A stretch of DNA of 64,000 bases, from assembly GCF_019880305.1 (NCBI RefSeq), contig NZ_CP082301.1, forward strand, positions 5,766,001 to 5,830,000, given 5' to 3'. Below the pieces are notes generated by a model. The model saw only the letters and a program-made list of their open reading frames with translations, did not search any database and was not told where the DNA came from. Shown here piece by piece: positions 17,859 to 26,998 of this stretch (positions within the stretch are counted from its first letter, which is position 1; each line of letters starts with the position of its first letter). The position numbers and the translations under genes are program-made. The DNA comes from Streptomyces decoyicus (GTDB lineage: Bacteria > Actinomycetota > Actinomycetes > Streptomycetales > Streptomycetaceae).

Positions 17859-18653
17859 TCAGCGCGTACGGCCCTTGGCGTCGAACAGCCGCATCCGGTC
17901 CAGGACGGCGTCCGGGGTCGGGTCGTGGAGCTCCTCGACGATCCGGCCGTCCGCGAGGAAGACCACCCGGTCCGCGTAGCCCGCGGCGACCGGGTCATGG
18001 GTGACCATCACGACCGTCTGCTCCATCGCCCGCACCGACTCCCGCAGGAAGCCCAGCACTTCGGCACCCGAGCGGGAGTCGAGGTTGCCGGTCGGCTCGT
18101 CCGCGAAGATGATCTCCGGCTGGGCGGCCAGCGCCCGTGCCACCGCGACCCGCTGCTGCTGGCCGCCGGAGAGCTGGGCCGGCCGGTGCGCGAGCCGCCC
18201 GGACAGGCCGACGGTCTCGATGACGGCGTGGAGCCACTCCCGGTCGGGCTTGCGGCCCGCGATGTCCATCGGCAGCGTGATGTTCTCCTGCGCCGTCAGC
18301 GTGGGCAGCAGGTTGAACGCCTGGAAGATGAAGCCGATCTTGTCCCGGCGCAGCCGCGTCAGCTGCTTGTCGTTCAGCGACGCCAGCTCCACGTCGCCGA
18401 TCCGGGCCGAGCCGGAGGAGATCGCGTCCAGGCCGGCCATGCAGTGCATCAGCGTCGACTTGCCGGAGCCGGACGGGCCCATGATCGCGGTGAACCGGGC
18501 CTTGCCGAACTCGACCGAGACGGAGTCCAGCGCGACCACACGCGTCTCCCCCTGGCCGTAGACCTTGCTCAGGTCCGTGGCGCGGGCGGCGACGGCGGCA
18601 CGGGTGGGGGCGGGGGAACCGGGGAAACCCGGAAGGGCAGCCGCGTGGGACAC
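17859..18653 (-). CDS. LolD/MacB-type ABC transporter ATP-binding protein
   Basis: A 264-residue ATPase. It has Walker A GPSGSGKST, Q-loop IFQAFNLLPTLTAQEN, signature LSGGQQQRVAVARAL, Walker B IIFADEPTGNLD and the H-loop VMVTHD. The LLPTLTA Q-loop and TGNLDS wording are those of ATPases that partner FtsX/MacB permeases. An N-terminal extension of about 25 residues is Pro/Ala-rich. It is cotranscribed with the 850-residue permease downstream. The nearby XRE regulator gene ends 190 nt upstream in the same direction. Confidence 0.95.
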   Translation of the reverse strand: MSHAAALPGFPGSPAPTRAAVAARATDLSKVYGQGETRVVALDSVSVEFGKARFTAIMGPSGSGKSTLMHCMAGLDAISSGSARIGDVELASLNDKQLTRLRRDKIGFIFQAFNLLPTLTAQENITLPMDIAGRKPDREWLHAVIETVGLSGRLAHRPAQLSGGQQQRVAVARALAAQPEIIFADEPTGNLDSRSGAEVLGFLRESVRAMEQTVVMVTHDPVAAGYADRVVFLADGRIVEELHDPTPDAVLDRMRLFDAKGRTR

Positions 18654-18788
18654 GGGAACTCCTGGAGGGGGACGGAAGATTCGACGTCCTCATTCTCGAA
18701 TGCACAGGTCAGCCCATGCCTCGGCCGCAAGGACCGAAAGCCGCACCGGCCGGAAGTGCCATCAGCGTGCCCGGCGTCATTCTCTGGA

Positions 18789-18802
18789 CGGACGGCCGTC
18801 CG
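18789..18802. promoter_or_regulatory. 14-bp perfect palindrome between XRE regulator and ABC exporter
   Basis: CGGACGGCCGTCCG is a perfect dyad in the 189-nt gap upstream of the ABC ATPase gene and downstream of the XRE regulator. It could be an operator for the exporter or a short terminator stem. Nothing decides between them. Confidence 0.35.
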
Positions 18803-18842
18803 ACCTCTGACTGACGGGGGGCCTCAGGGTTGCGCGAGTACC

Positions 18843-19553
18843 TCAGGGGTGCTGTGTGCCGGCCCGCGCCCAGAATTCCGCCAGGATGCCGTCGAGAAAG
18901 GCGCGTCCCGCCCTGCCGGATTCGTCGGCGCTGCCTCCGCCGCCCCAGTTGAGCGTAGCGGTCATGGTCGCCTGGTACTCGGCGTGCAACTCCTGGAGAA
19001 CGTCCTGGAGCCGGTTCTTGGGCAGCGGTACGACCTTGCCGACCGGCCGGACATACGCCTGCCAGCGGGTGGTGGCGGCGCTGGTCAGCAGCTCGGTCAG
19101 CTTCCCGTCCTGGCCGGTGAAGCGGATCAGCGCCGGCAGCGGCAGGTCCAGTACCTCGGCGAGCGCCGCGGCCTGCCGGTCGTTGCCGCTCCACCTCCCG
19201 CCCGCCTCCAGACACTCGTACGCCGCTTGGTCCATGCCGATCCGCAGCGCGAGGTCCGCCGGGGCGAGGCCCCGTGTCATCCGGTATTCGCGCAGCGTGT
19301 CCGGTGCGCCGAGGAGTTCGCCCGGCGCGCACCACAGGGCGCCGGCCAGCGCGGTCAGTTCGGCCTCCGAGGGGGTGCTCCGGCCGCCTTCCCAGGACGC
19401 CACCGTCGCGGGCGATATCGGTATTCCGAACGCGGCCCCTATTCCATAGGCGACATGGGCAGGGGTCATGCCGAGGGCCTCGCGGAGCCGTCGGGCGGCT
19501 TCGGCGTCGAAAGGGGGCCTGCGGGGCTCCCCGGCTTGCGTATTCACCGGCAC
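18843..19553 (-). CDS. XRE-family transcriptional regulator with two helix-turn-helix regions
   Basis: A 236-residue protein. An XRE-type HTH at about residues 18-75 includes ALGMTPAHVAYGIG and SPATVASWEGGRSTPSEAEL, followed by LAGALWCAPGELLG. A second HTH-like repeat follows at about 85-135 (TRGLAPADLALRIGMDQAAYECLEAGGRW). The C-terminal 100 residues (WQAYVRPVGKVVPLPKNRLQDVLQ) are helical and unrecognised. The GTG at 19553 or the GTG at 19547 could be the start; neither has a clear SD. It lies between an ABC exporter and a sugar importer on the same strand, and either could be its target. Confidence 0.8.
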   Translation of the reverse strand: MPVNTQAGEPRRPPFDAEAARRLREALGMTPAHVAYGIGAAFGIPISPATVASWEGGRSTPSEAELTALAGALWCAPGELLGAPDTLREYRMTRGLAPADLALRIGMDQAAYECLEAGGRWSGNDRQAAALAEVLDLPLPALIRFTGQDGKLTELLTSAATTRWQAYVRPVGKVVPLPKNRLQDVLQELHAEYQATMTATLNWGGGGSADESGRAGRAFLDGILAEFWARAGTQHP

Positions 19554-19675
19554 ACGGTAAGTGACGGGGCGGCTCCGCTCCTATCGTGTGGAGAGCCAAG
19601 CCGGAAAGTCGTAGGAAGCTACTAGCCGGCCGGTTTTCCGTCCCGGCCTCGTGGGTTTCCCTGCACGCGCTGCGC

Positions 19676-20545
19676 TCAGCCCTTCACCGCACCACCGAGC
19701 GCAAAGCCGCCGCCGAGCCGCCGGGAGATAAGGATGTACAGCACGAGCACCGGTGTCGAGTACAGGATCGAGAATGCCGACAGTTCACCGAAGGCAATGG
19801 CCCCGTAATTGCCGAAGAAATTGAAAATGCTCACCGAGGCGGGCAGTTGCTCCGGGGAGAGCAGCAGCATGAAGGGCACGAAGAAGTTGCCCCACATCAT
19901 GATGAAGGTGTAGATCGCGACGACGGCGACCCCGGGGCCCATCAGCGGCAGGATCACCCGCAGCAGGGTCTGCGGCCAGGAGGCGCCGTCCGTCCAGGCC
20001 GCCTCCTCCAGCACCTTCGGTACCCCGTCCATGAAGTTCTTCATCAGCCAGATGGCGAACGGGAGTTGGGCGGCGGCCAGGAACAGTGCGGTGCCGTACC
20101 GGGTGTCGATCAGGTTCACCTGCACGAACAGCGCGTAGACCGGGACCATGACCGCGGTGATCGGCAGACAGGTGGAGAACAGGATCGTCAGCAGGTACGG
20201 GCGGGAGAAGCGCGAGCGGAAACGGGACAGCGGATAGGCGGCGAGCGCCGCGCAGAGCACCGTGAGCAGGGTCGCGCCCCCGCAGATCAGCAGGCTGTTG
20301 AGCATCGGGGTGAAGGTGATCTCGTCGGTCAGCACCGCCGAGAAGTTGTCCGGCGAGGGGGACGTGGGCAGCCGCACCCGCAGCGTCGCCTCCGTGTCCA
20401 GCGACGACAGCACCAGCCACACCAGCGGAATCGCGAACGCCACCGCGACGGCCAGCAGTCCGGCGTCGGCGGCCGGCCGATGGCGGTTCCCCCTGCGGGG
20501 AGCGCGCCAAAGAGTCCGGGGGAGGAGGCGGCGGGAAGGCGGCAC
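19676..20545 (-). CDS. Carbohydrate ABC transporter permease (MalG type)
   Basis: A 289-residue membrane protein. The hydrophobic N-terminus (LLAVAVAFAIPLVWLVLSSL) begins a six-segment MalG-like fold. The ATPase-contact EAA loop is present (EEAAWTDGASWPQTLLRVILPLMGP). The start is GTG 20545, with GAGGAGG upstream, only 3 nt past the stop of the first permease. It is the third gene of a substrate-binding protein, permease, permease operon. No ATPase gene is present. Streptomyces importers of this class use the shared ATPase MsiK (established knowledge), which probably applies here. The sugar is unknown. Confidence 0.93.
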   Translation of the reverse strand: MPPSRRLLPRTLWRAPRRGNRHRPAADAGLLAVAVAFAIPLVWLVLSSLDTEATLRVRLPTSPSPDNFSAVLTDEITFTPMLNSLLICGGATLLTVLCAALAAYPLSRFRSRFSRPYLLTILFSTCLPITAVMVPVYALFVQVNLIDTRYGTALFLAAAQLPFAIWLMKNFMDGVPKVLEEAAWTDGASWPQTLLRVILPLMGPGVAVVAIYTFIMMWGNFFVPFMLLLSPEQLPASVSIFNFFGNYGAIAFGELSAFSILYSTPVLVLYILISRRLGGGFALGGAVKG

Positions 20546-20548
20546 GGC

Positions 20549-21475
20549 TCAGACCTCCTCGCGCATCAGGCGCAGATAGACGGCCGAGAACAGCGCGCCC
20601 ACCAGCAGCAACAGCAGCGCCACCGCGGTCCCGTAGCCGATCAGGGACTTCAGGAACGCCTGGTCGTACATGAACACCGGCAGCGTCTGGCTGCGGTTGC
20701 CCGGACCGCCCCGTGTCATCGCCCAGATCAGCCCGAAGACGGAGAGCGTCTGGAGGGTGTTGAGCATCAGGTTGGTGCCGATGGAGCGGCGGATCATCGG
20801 CAGCGTGATGTGCCACAGCCGCCGCACCCCGCCCGCCCCGTCGACCTCGGCCGACTCGGTGACCTCCTGGGGGATCTCGGCGAGCGCCGCGGAATAGATC
20901 AGCATCGAGAAGGCCGTACCGCGCCAGACGTTGGCGAACGACACGGCCAGGACGGGCAGCGTGAACAGCCAGTTCTGGGCGGGCAGATGGAGCCACTCCA
21001 AGAGGGCGTTGAGGGTCCCGCGCCGCTCGAAGAAGGTGTAGAGCAGGAAGCCCGCGACGATCTCCGGGAGCACCCAGGCGCAGATCACCAGCGCGCCGGT
21101 CAGCGACCGTACGGGCCGCGAGGCGCGGCGCATCAGACCGGCCAGCGCCAGGCCCAGGGTGTTCTGCCCGAGGACCGAGGAGAGCACGGTGAAGACCAGA
21201 GTCAGCACCACGGCGTTGCGGAAGGCCGGATCGCCGAAGGCGTGCCGGAAGTTGGCCAGGCCGACGAAAGACGCCGACTCCTGGCCGGTCAGCTGGGTGT
21301 CGGTGAAGGCGATGAAGACGCAGTAGCCGATCGGGCCGACGAGGAAGAGCAGCAGCAGGACGGTGGCCGGGGCGAGCGGGGACCAGCGCAGCAGACGGGT
21401 GAGCACCCTGCCGGGCGACGGTGCGCCCGGCGTCCGGGCGCGGGCCGCGGCTTTCCCGGCGACGGCGCCGGTCAT
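20549..21475 (-). CDS. Carbohydrate ABC transporter permease (MalF type)
   Basis: A 308-residue permease. A short cytoplasmic Arg/Ala-rich N-terminus is followed by about six membrane segments starting at LAPATVLLLLFLVGPIGYCVFI. The EAA loop reads ESAEVDGAGGVRRLWHITLPMIRR. The start ATG overlaps the binding-protein stop as ATGA, showing coupling. The GxRSQTLP-type external loop and general form match oligosaccharide importers of the CUT1 family. Substrate is unassigned. Confidence 0.93.
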   Translation of the reverse strand: MTGAVAGKAAARARTPGAPSPGRVLTRLLRWSPLAPATVLLLLFLVGPIGYCVFIAFTDTQLTGQESASFVGLANFRHAFGDPAFRNAVVLTLVFTVLSSVLGQNTLGLALAGLMRRASRPVRSLTGALVICAWVLPEIVAGFLLYTFFERRGTLNALLEWLHLPAQNWLFTLPVLAVSFANVWRGTAFSMLIYSAALAEIPQEVTESAEVDGAGGVRRLWHITLPMIRRSIGTNLMLNTLQTLSVFGLIWAMTRGGPGNRSQTLPVFMYDQAFLKSLIGYGTAVALLLLLVGALFSAVYLRLMREEV

Positions 21476-22836
21476 GGCCTGGCGACGGTCCGGCCGCCGA
21501 CCAGGGACGTCAGCGCCGCGTCGTAGTCCGCGGCGGCCTTGTCCGGCGAGGCGTCACCTGAGGTGACCGCCTCCATCGCCTCGCCGATCGCCGAGGCGAC
21601 CCGGGGGTACTCGGGGAGGGCGGGCCGGTACTGGCTGATCTTGACCAGACCGGTGAAGAAGCCGATGCCGGGCACCGAGGTCCGGTAGCGCGGGTCGGCC
21701 GCGACGTCCTTGCGCACCGCGATCTGGGCGCCCCGTACGCACCATTCCAGGGCGTTCCGCTGCGACTGGAAGGTCTTGATCAGCTTCCAGGCCAGCTCGG
21801 GCTGCCGGGACTTCTGCGGCACCGACCAGGTCCAGCCGCCGGCCAGGCTGACCTTGCCGGGCGGGGTGCCGTGCTGGGTGGGGAACGGCGCCTGGCCGAG
21901 CGTGGCCGACCAGGCCGGCCAGGGGTTGCCGCCACCGGTCTTCTGCCACTGCTGGCCCAGCCACGAGCCGTCGAGGTCGATGGCGAGCTTCTCCTCGGGC
22001 AGCAGCTCGGCGGCCACCTGAGTCTGGATGTTGGGGCTGAGCGCGTCGGAGACGTCGGGGCCGAGCTTCTCCTTGTAGACCGTGTCGAGGAAGCGCAGGC
22101 TGTCCTTGAAGCCCCTGGTGCCGGTGACCCACTTCTTGGCCCCCGGGTCGTAGAGCTGGTGCTCGCCGGTGCCGTACAGCAGCATCTCGAAGCCCTGCAT
22201 CACGGCGGCCTCGCCCGCGCCCTTGCCGGTGAAGACGTTCAGCGGGATGACACCGGGGACCCTGCGCTTGATGGTCCGGGCCGCGTCCAGCACCCCGGCC
22301 CAGTCCTCGGGCCGCCAGTCCGCCGGCAGTCCCGCCTTCTTGAAGATCTTCTTGTTGAACCACAGCCCGCGGGTGTCCGTGCCGTCCGGGACGCCGTAGG
22401 TCCTGCCGTCCTGCCCCTTGGCCGCGGCCTTCGCGGCCGGCTCGAACTGCCGCCAGTCGTCCCAGGTGCCGAGGTGGTCGTCCAGCGGACGCAACAGCCC
22501 CGCCTTGATATCGGAGTTGACCAGGAAGGTGTCCTCGTAGACCACGTCCGGTGCGGTCCGCGGGGAGCGCATCATCTGCTGGATCTTGGTGTAGTAGTCG
22601 TTCTCCGACGCCTGGATCGGGATCAGCCGGACCTTCTTGCCGGGGTGGCTCTTCTCGAACTGCCGTGCCACGAGGCGGACATAGTCGTCCCGGACGGTGA
22701 CCTTGCCGTTGGTGTCCTTGATGAAGGCGACCTTGACGGTGTTCTTGTCGCTCCCGGACCCGCTGCCGCAGGCGGTGAGCGTGCCGGCGGCCACGACGGC
22801 GGCGGCCAGAAGAATCAGCGGGGCGGTGGGGCGCAC
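21472..22836 (-). CDS. Sugar ABC transporter substrate-binding lipoprotein
   Basis: A 454-residue extracellular solute-binding protein (family 1). The start is GTG 22836, with GGAGG 7 nt upstream; a TTG at 22848 inside that SD is rejected. The signal peptide ends in a lipobox LTAC, with lipidated Cys23 followed by GSGSGSDKN. The mature part has the mixed lobes of CUT1 binding proteins, with VRLIPIQASENDYYTKIQQMM, PDVVYEDTFLVNSD and late WSVPQKSRQPELAWKLI. It begins 61 nt after the CitB-like regulator gene on the same strand, so HK-RR-binding protein-permeases could be one transcript and the two-component system may sense the same nutrient. Confidence 0.93.
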   Translation of the reverse strand: MRPTAPLILLAAAVVAAGTLTACGSGSGSDKNTVKVAFIKDTNGKVTVRDDYVRLVARQFEKSHPGKKVRLIPIQASENDYYTKIQQMMRSPRTAPDVVYEDTFLVNSDIKAGLLRPLDDHLGTWDDWRQFEPAAKAAAKGQDGRTYGVPDGTDTRGLWFNKKIFKKAGLPADWRPEDWAGVLDAARTIKRRVPGVIPLNVFTGKGAGEAAVMQGFEMLLYGTGEHQLYDPGAKKWVTGTRGFKDSLRFLDTVYKEKLGPDVSDALSPNIQTQVAAELLPEEKLAIDLDGSWLGQQWQKTGGGNPWPAWSATLGQAPFPTQHGTPPGKVSLAGGWTWSVPQKSRQPELAWKLIKTFQSQRNALEWCVRGAQIAVRKDVAADPRYRTSVPGIGFFTGLVKISQYRPALPEYPRVASAIGEAMEAVTSGDASPDKAAADYDAALTSLVGGRTVARP

Positions 22837-22897
22837 GGCGACCTCCAACTAACCACGGCGGGCTGCCCGCTGAAAGTAGGTCAGCTATCACAGCCGG

Positions 22898-23578
22898 TCA
22901 ATGGCCCGACCACCGATAGCGCAATTCCGGGCGGCCGACCTGGCCGTACTGGGGCGCTCGGGCGGCCCGGCCGCTCTCCACGAGATGTTCGAGATAGCGG
23001 CGGGCGGTGATGCGGGAGATGCCCACGTCGGCGGCCGCCTCGGTCGCCGTCAGCCCGCTCCCCGCGGTCCGCAGCACATCGGTCACCGCCCGCAGGGTGG
23101 CCGCGGTCAGCCCCTTGGGCAGCGAGGCGGGACGCGGTGCGCGCAGTGCGGCGATCGCCCGGTCCACTTCGTCCTGTCCGCTGGCCTCGCCCGTGGTGGC
23201 GCGGAACTCGGCATAGCGGGTGAGCCGGTCGCGCAGGGTGGCGAAGGTGAACGGCTTCAGCACGTACTGCACCACGCCGAGCGACACGCCCTCGCGCACC
23301 ATCGCCAGATCGCGGGCGGAGGTGACCGCGATGACGTCCGCGGTGTGTCCGGCCGCGCGCAGCGTCCGCACCAGCTGGAGCCCGTGACCGTCGGGCAGAT
23401 AGAGGTCGAGCAGGAGCAGGTCGACGGCGTGCTGTTCGAGGTGGCGGCGGGCGCCGGCGCCGGAGTGCACGGTGCCGGAGACGGTGAAGCCGGGCACCCG
23501 CCCCACGTACAGGGCGTGTGCGTCGGCGGCGACCGGATCGTCCTCGACGACGAGGACCCGGATGTCGGAGGGGGTCAC
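22898..23578 (-). CDS. CitB/DcuR-family response regulator
   Basis: A 226-residue regulator. The receiver domain opens with IRVLVVEDDPVAADAH and has phosphoacceptor Asp in LLLLDLYLPDGHG, Ser/Thr in IAVTSARD and Lys in YVLKPF. The C-terminal HTH LTATEAAADVGISRITARRYLEHL is of the DcuR/CitB type. GTG 23578 has GAGAGG 8 nt upstream; ATG 23587 lies three codons earlier but would sit directly against that SD. It follows its kinase by about 46 nt. These systems respond to di- or tricarboxylates in other bacteria, fitting the divergent symporter gene. Confidence 0.9.
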   Translation of the reverse strand: MTPSDIRVLVVEDDPVAADAHALYVGRVPGFTVSGTVHSGAGARRHLEQHAVDLLLLDLYLPDGHGLQLVRTLRAAGHTADVIAVTSARDLAMVREGVSLGVVQYVLKPFTFATLRDRLTRYAEFRATTGEASGQDEVDRAIAALRAPRPASLPKGLTAATLRAVTDVLRTAGSGLTATEAAADVGISRITARRYLEHLVESGRAARAPQYGQVGRPELRYRWSGH

Positions 23579-23624
23579 CGGGCACATCCTCTCGCCGCCG
23601 GGCGGGCCGCGCCCGCCGCCGCGC

Positions 23625-25286
23625 TCATGTCGTCGCCCCCGCCCGCAGGGGCAGCCGTACGGTGAACCGTGCGCCGCCCTCCGGCGCCCGGTCCAGGGTG
23701 ACGGTGCCGCCGTTGCGGCGTACCGCCTGCTGGACCAGGGCCAGGCCCAGGCCGCGGCCCCGGGCGGGCGCGGCCGTGCTCTCCTTGGTGCTCCAGCCCC
23801 GCCGGAAGATCTCCTCGACGGCGTCCGCGGCCACCCCCGGACCGTTGTCCGCCACCCGCAGCAGCAGCTCGTCGCCGTCCGCCCGCGCGGTGACACGGAC
23901 CCGCGGCGGCTCGGTGGGGGTGTGCTCCGGGGTGGGTGCGGCGGCGTCGAGGGCGTTGTCGAGGAGATTGCCCAGCACCGTCACCAGATCGCGGGCCGGC
24001 AGACCGGGTGGCAGCAGCCCGTCGTCGATCCGGCTGTCGGGGGTCAGGGTCAGTTCGACGCCGCGCTCGTTGGCCTGCGCGGCCTTGCCGAGCAGCAGCG
24101 CGGCGAGCACCGGCTCGGCGACCGCGCCGACCACCTGATCGGTCAGCGCCTGCGCCAGTTCCAGTTCCGCGGTCGCGAACTCCACGGCCTCCTCGGCCCG
24201 CCCCAGCTCGATCAGCGAGACCACGGTGTGCAGCCGGTTGGCGGCCTCGTGCGCCTGTGAGCGCAGCGCCTCGGTGAAGCCGCGTACCGAGTCCAACTCC
24301 CCGGACAGCGCCTGGAGTTCGGTGTGATCGCGCAGGGTGACGACGCTGCCGCGGCGCTCCCCGCCGGAGACCGGTGCGGAGTTGACGACCAGCACCCGCT
24401 CGCGGGTCAGCTGGAGCTCGTCGACGCGCGGTCCGGGCGCCAGCAGCGCTTCGGTCAGCGGCTCCGGCAGCCCCAGCTCGGTGACGAGACGGCCCACCGC
24501 GTCGTCCGACAGCCCCAGCAGCTCCCGCCCGCCGTCGTTGATCAGGGCGACCCTGCGCTGCCCGTCGAGCATCAGGAGCCCCTCGCGTACGGCGTGCAGC
24601 GCGGCCTGGTGGTACTCGTGCATCCGGCTGAGCTCCGCCGCGTTCATCCCGTGGGTGTGCCGCCGCAGCCGGGCATTGATCACATACGTCCCCAGGCCGC
24701 CCAGCGCGAGCGCCGCAGCGGCCACACCGACCAGCGCGAGGACCTGGTCGCGCAGCTGCGCACTGATCGTCTCGATGGTGATCCCGGAGCTGACCAGGGC
24801 CGTGATCCGGCCGCCGCGCTGCGGATCACGGACCGGCGCGACGACCCGTACGGACGGTCCGAGCACCCCCATGTGCGTCTCGGGGAAGACCTTGCCGCGT
24901 AGCGCAGGACCGATGTGCCCCAGGTACTTCCTGCCGATCGCGGACGGCTCGGGGTGCGTCCAGCGGGTCCCGTCCCGCGCCATCACCACCACGAAGTCGA
25001 CGCCGGCATCGCGCCGCAGCCGCTCGGCGTACGGCTGGAGCGCGGCCGTCGGGTCCTTGGTGCGTGCCGCCGCCACCACTGCCGGGGAGTCGGCGACGGC
25101 GGTGGCCGCCGCGGTCGCCTGGCGCCGCGCGGTCTCCTCCGCCTGCCGTCCCGCGCTGACGTACGCAAAGAGCGCGCAGCCCATGACGACCACCGCCACC
25201 AGCACCACCTGCATGGCGAAGAGCTGTCCGGCGAGGCTGCGGGGACCGCGCAGCCGCCGGGACGGGCGGGGTCGGGGGAGTCGCAT
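23625..25286 (-). CDS. CitA/DcuS-family sensor histidine kinase
   Basis: A 553-residue membrane kinase. A first membrane segment at about residues 20-42 (FAMQVVLVAVVVMGCALFAYV) is followed by an extracytoplasmic Cache-like sensor with VDFVVVMARDGTRWTHP, a second membrane segment near 165-190, a PAS-type region, and a SpoB-like dimer domain with H346 in SQAHEAANRLHTVVSLIELG. The ATPase domain has NLLDNALDAA and GRGLGLALVQ. The ATG at 25286 was chosen; the TTG at 25292 lacks support. No SD is seen, so the message may be leaderless. The ligand is probably a carboxylate, inferred from family and the neighbouring symporter. Confidence 0.9.
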   Translation of the reverse strand: MRLPRPRPSRRLRGPRSLAGQLFAMQVVLVAVVVMGCALFAYVSAGRQAEETARRQATAAATAVADSPAVVAAARTKDPTAALQPYAERLRRDAGVDFVVVMARDGTRWTHPEPSAIGRKYLGHIGPALRGKVFPETHMGVLGPSVRVVAPVRDPQRGGRITALVSSGITIETISAQLRDQVLALVGVAAAALALGGLGTYVINARLRRHTHGMNAAELSRMHEYHQAALHAVREGLLMLDGQRRVALINDGGRELLGLSDDAVGRLVTELGLPEPLTEALLAPGPRVDELQLTRERVLVVNSAPVSGGERRGSVVTLRDHTELQALSGELDSVRGFTEALRSQAHEAANRLHTVVSLIELGRAEEAVEFATAELELAQALTDQVVGAVAEPVLAALLLGKAAQANERGVELTLTPDSRIDDGLLPPGLPARDLVTVLGNLLDNALDAAAPTPEHTPTEPPRVRVTARADGDELLLRVADNGPGVAADAVEEIFRRGWSTKESTAAPARGRGLGLALVQQAVRRNGGTVTLDRAPEGGARFTVRLPLRAGATT

Positions 25287-25294
25287 ACGCAACA

Positions 25295-25335
25295 GTCTGC
25301 ACGGTCACTTTCGGAACCGTCTGCACGGTCAGTTT
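25295..25335. promoter_or_regulatory. 17-nt direct repeats in the kinase-symporter intergenic region
   Basis: GTCTGCACGGTCACTTT at 25295-25311 recurs as GTCTGCACGGTCAGTTT at 25319-25335: 24-nt period, one mismatch. The pair lies in the 166-nt divergent region between the sensor kinase and the dicarboxylate symporter, the expected binding place for the CitB-like regulator. Function is inferred. Confidence 0.6.
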
Positions 25336-25452
25336 TACGTGAACGAAATGTACGTAAGGGTGACGGGCGCCACAGCGGCGTGCATAGTCGCCGGAACTTG
25401 TTGTGTGACAGAGCCGCAGATCAGCGCACAGCCGTAGACCGAGGAGGCAGCC

Positions 25453-26853
25453 GTGGCTGCACAGACCCCGTCCACCGGGGGCACCACCGAGGAGACCGCG
25501 CCGGCGAAGCGGGACCGGACCCATTTCCTCTACATCGCCGTGATCGGGGCGGTGCTGCTCGGCATCATCGTGGGCTTCGCGGCCCCCGGTGTCGCCGTCC
25601 AGCTCAAGCCGCTGGGCACCGGGTTCGTGAACCTGATCAAGATGATGATCTCGCCGGTCATCTTCTGCACCATCGTGCTGGGCATCGGCTCGGTGCGGAA
25701 GGCCGCCAAGGTCGGCGCGGTGGGCGGGCTGGCCCTCGGCTACTTCATGGTGATGTCCACCGTCGCGCTGGCCATCGGCCTGGTCGTCGGCAACCTGCTG
25801 GACCCCGGATCGGGTCTCCATCTCACCGAGACCGTCCGGCACGCGGGCCACGCCCAGACCGAGGGCGGCGGCGAGTCCCTGTCCGAGTTCCTGCTCGGCA
25901 TGATCCCCACGACGCTGGTCTCCGCCTTCACCCACGGTGAGGTGCTCCAGACGCTGCTGGTGGCGCTGCTGGTCGGCTTCGGGCTCCAGGCGCTGGGCTC
26001 GGCGGGCGAGCCGGTGCTGCGCGGTGTCGGACACCTCCAGAAGCTGGTCTTCCGGGTGCTGTCCATGATCATGTGGGCGGCGCCGGTGGGAGCCTTCGGC
26101 GCCATCGCGGCCGTGGTCGGCGAGACCGGCCTGGACGCACTGAAGTCCCTGGCCGTCATCATGGTCGGCTTCTACACGACCTGTCTGCTGTTCGTGATCG
26201 TGGTGCTCGGCGCGCTGCTGCGGCTGGTCGCCGGCGTCAACATCTTCCTGCTGCTGAAGTACCTCGCCCGGGAATTCCTGCTGATCCTGTCCACCTCCTC
26301 CTCGGAGTCGGCGCTGCCCCGGCTGATCGCGAAGATGGAGCACCTGGGCGTCAGCAGGCCGGTGGTCGGCATCACCGTCCCCACCGGCTACAGCTTCAAC
26401 CTCGACGGCACCGCCATCTACCTGACGATGTCCTCGCTGTTCGTGGCCGAGGCGATGGGCAAGCCGCTCCCGCTCGGCCAGCAGATCTCGCTGCTGGTGT
26501 TCATGGTCATCGCGTCGAAGGGCGCGGCGGGCGTCACCGGCGCGGGCCTGGCGACGCTGGCCGGCGGCCTCCAGTCGCACCGTCCCGAACTGGTCGACGG
26601 CGTCGGCCTGATCGTCGGCATCGACCGCTTCATGAGCGAGGCCCGCGCCCTGACGAACTTCGCCGGCAACGCGGTGGCCACCATTCTGATCGGCACCTGG
26701 ACCAAGGAGATCGACAAGGCCCGCGCCTCGGAGGTGCTGGCCGGCCGGGTGCCGTTCGACGAGACGCTGGTCGACGACGCGGCCGCCACGCCGGCTGCCG
26801 CAGAGGTCATCGAGCCGCGGGGCGGGCTGGAGAAGACGTCCGTCAAGGTCTGA
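25453..26853 (+). CDS. Dicarboxylate/amino acid:cation symporter (DAACS, DctA-like)
   Basis: A 466-residue secondary transporter importing C4-dicarboxylates or acidic amino acids with Na+ or H+. Start GTG 25453 is preceded by GAGGAGG. The family hallmarks are KMMISPVIFCTIVLGI, the re-entrant serine-rich loop STSSSESALPRL, PTGYSFNLDGTAIYLTM, and GIDRFMSEARALTNFAGNAVAT. The Asp and Arg of the last two motifs are the substrate and charge residues that in DctA favour dicarboxylates. It is divergent from the CitA/CitB-like system, with direct repeats between them. An 11-bp terminator follows. Confidence 0.94.
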   Translation: MAAQTPSTGGTTEETAPAKRDRTHFLYIAVIGAVLLGIIVGFAAPGVAVQLKPLGTGFVNLIKMMISPVIFCTIVLGIGSVRKAAKVGAVGGLALGYFMVMSTVALAIGLVVGNLLDPGSGLHLTETVRHAGHAQTEGGGESLSEFLLGMIPTTLVSAFTHGEVLQTLLVALLVGFGLQALGSAGEPVLRGVGHLQKLVFRVLSMIMWAAPVGAFGAIAAVVGETGLDALKSLAVIMVGFYTTCLLFVIVVLGALLRLVAGVNIFLLLKYLAREFLLILSTSSSESALPRLIAKMEHLGVSRPVVGITVPTGYSFNLDGTAIYLTMSSLFVAEAMGKPLPLGQQISLLVFMVIASKGAAGVTGAGLATLAGGLQSHRPELVDGVGLIVGIDRFMSEARALTNFAGNAVATILIGTWTKEIDKARASEVLAGRVPFDETLVDDAAATPAAAEVIEPRGGLEKTSVKV

Positions 26854-26873
26854 ACCCCCGACGCAGGAGGGGA

Positions 26874-26909
26874 GAAGGGGCGGGTGCCGGATACGGCTCC
26901 CGCCCCTTC
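26874..26909 (+). terminator. Terminator after the dicarboxylate symporter
   Basis: GAAGGGGCGGG (26874-26884) pairs perfectly with CCCGCCCCTTC (26899-26909), with a smaller GCCG/CGGC stem in the loop. It starts 21 nt after the stop and separates the gene from convergent glgB. Confidence 0.85.
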
Positions 26910-26998
26910 GGCGCGACAGCGACGTGGGGGACGGATCTGTTCGGCGGGGGTGCCGCAGCTGCGGGAGAAGGGCCCGACAGCCATCCGCCATGAGGTGG

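Noticed and set aside
18843..22836. A missing ATPase as a sign of a broken sugar importer
   Set aside because: Streptomyces CUT1 importers normally lack their own ATPase and share MsiK, so its absence is not unusual.
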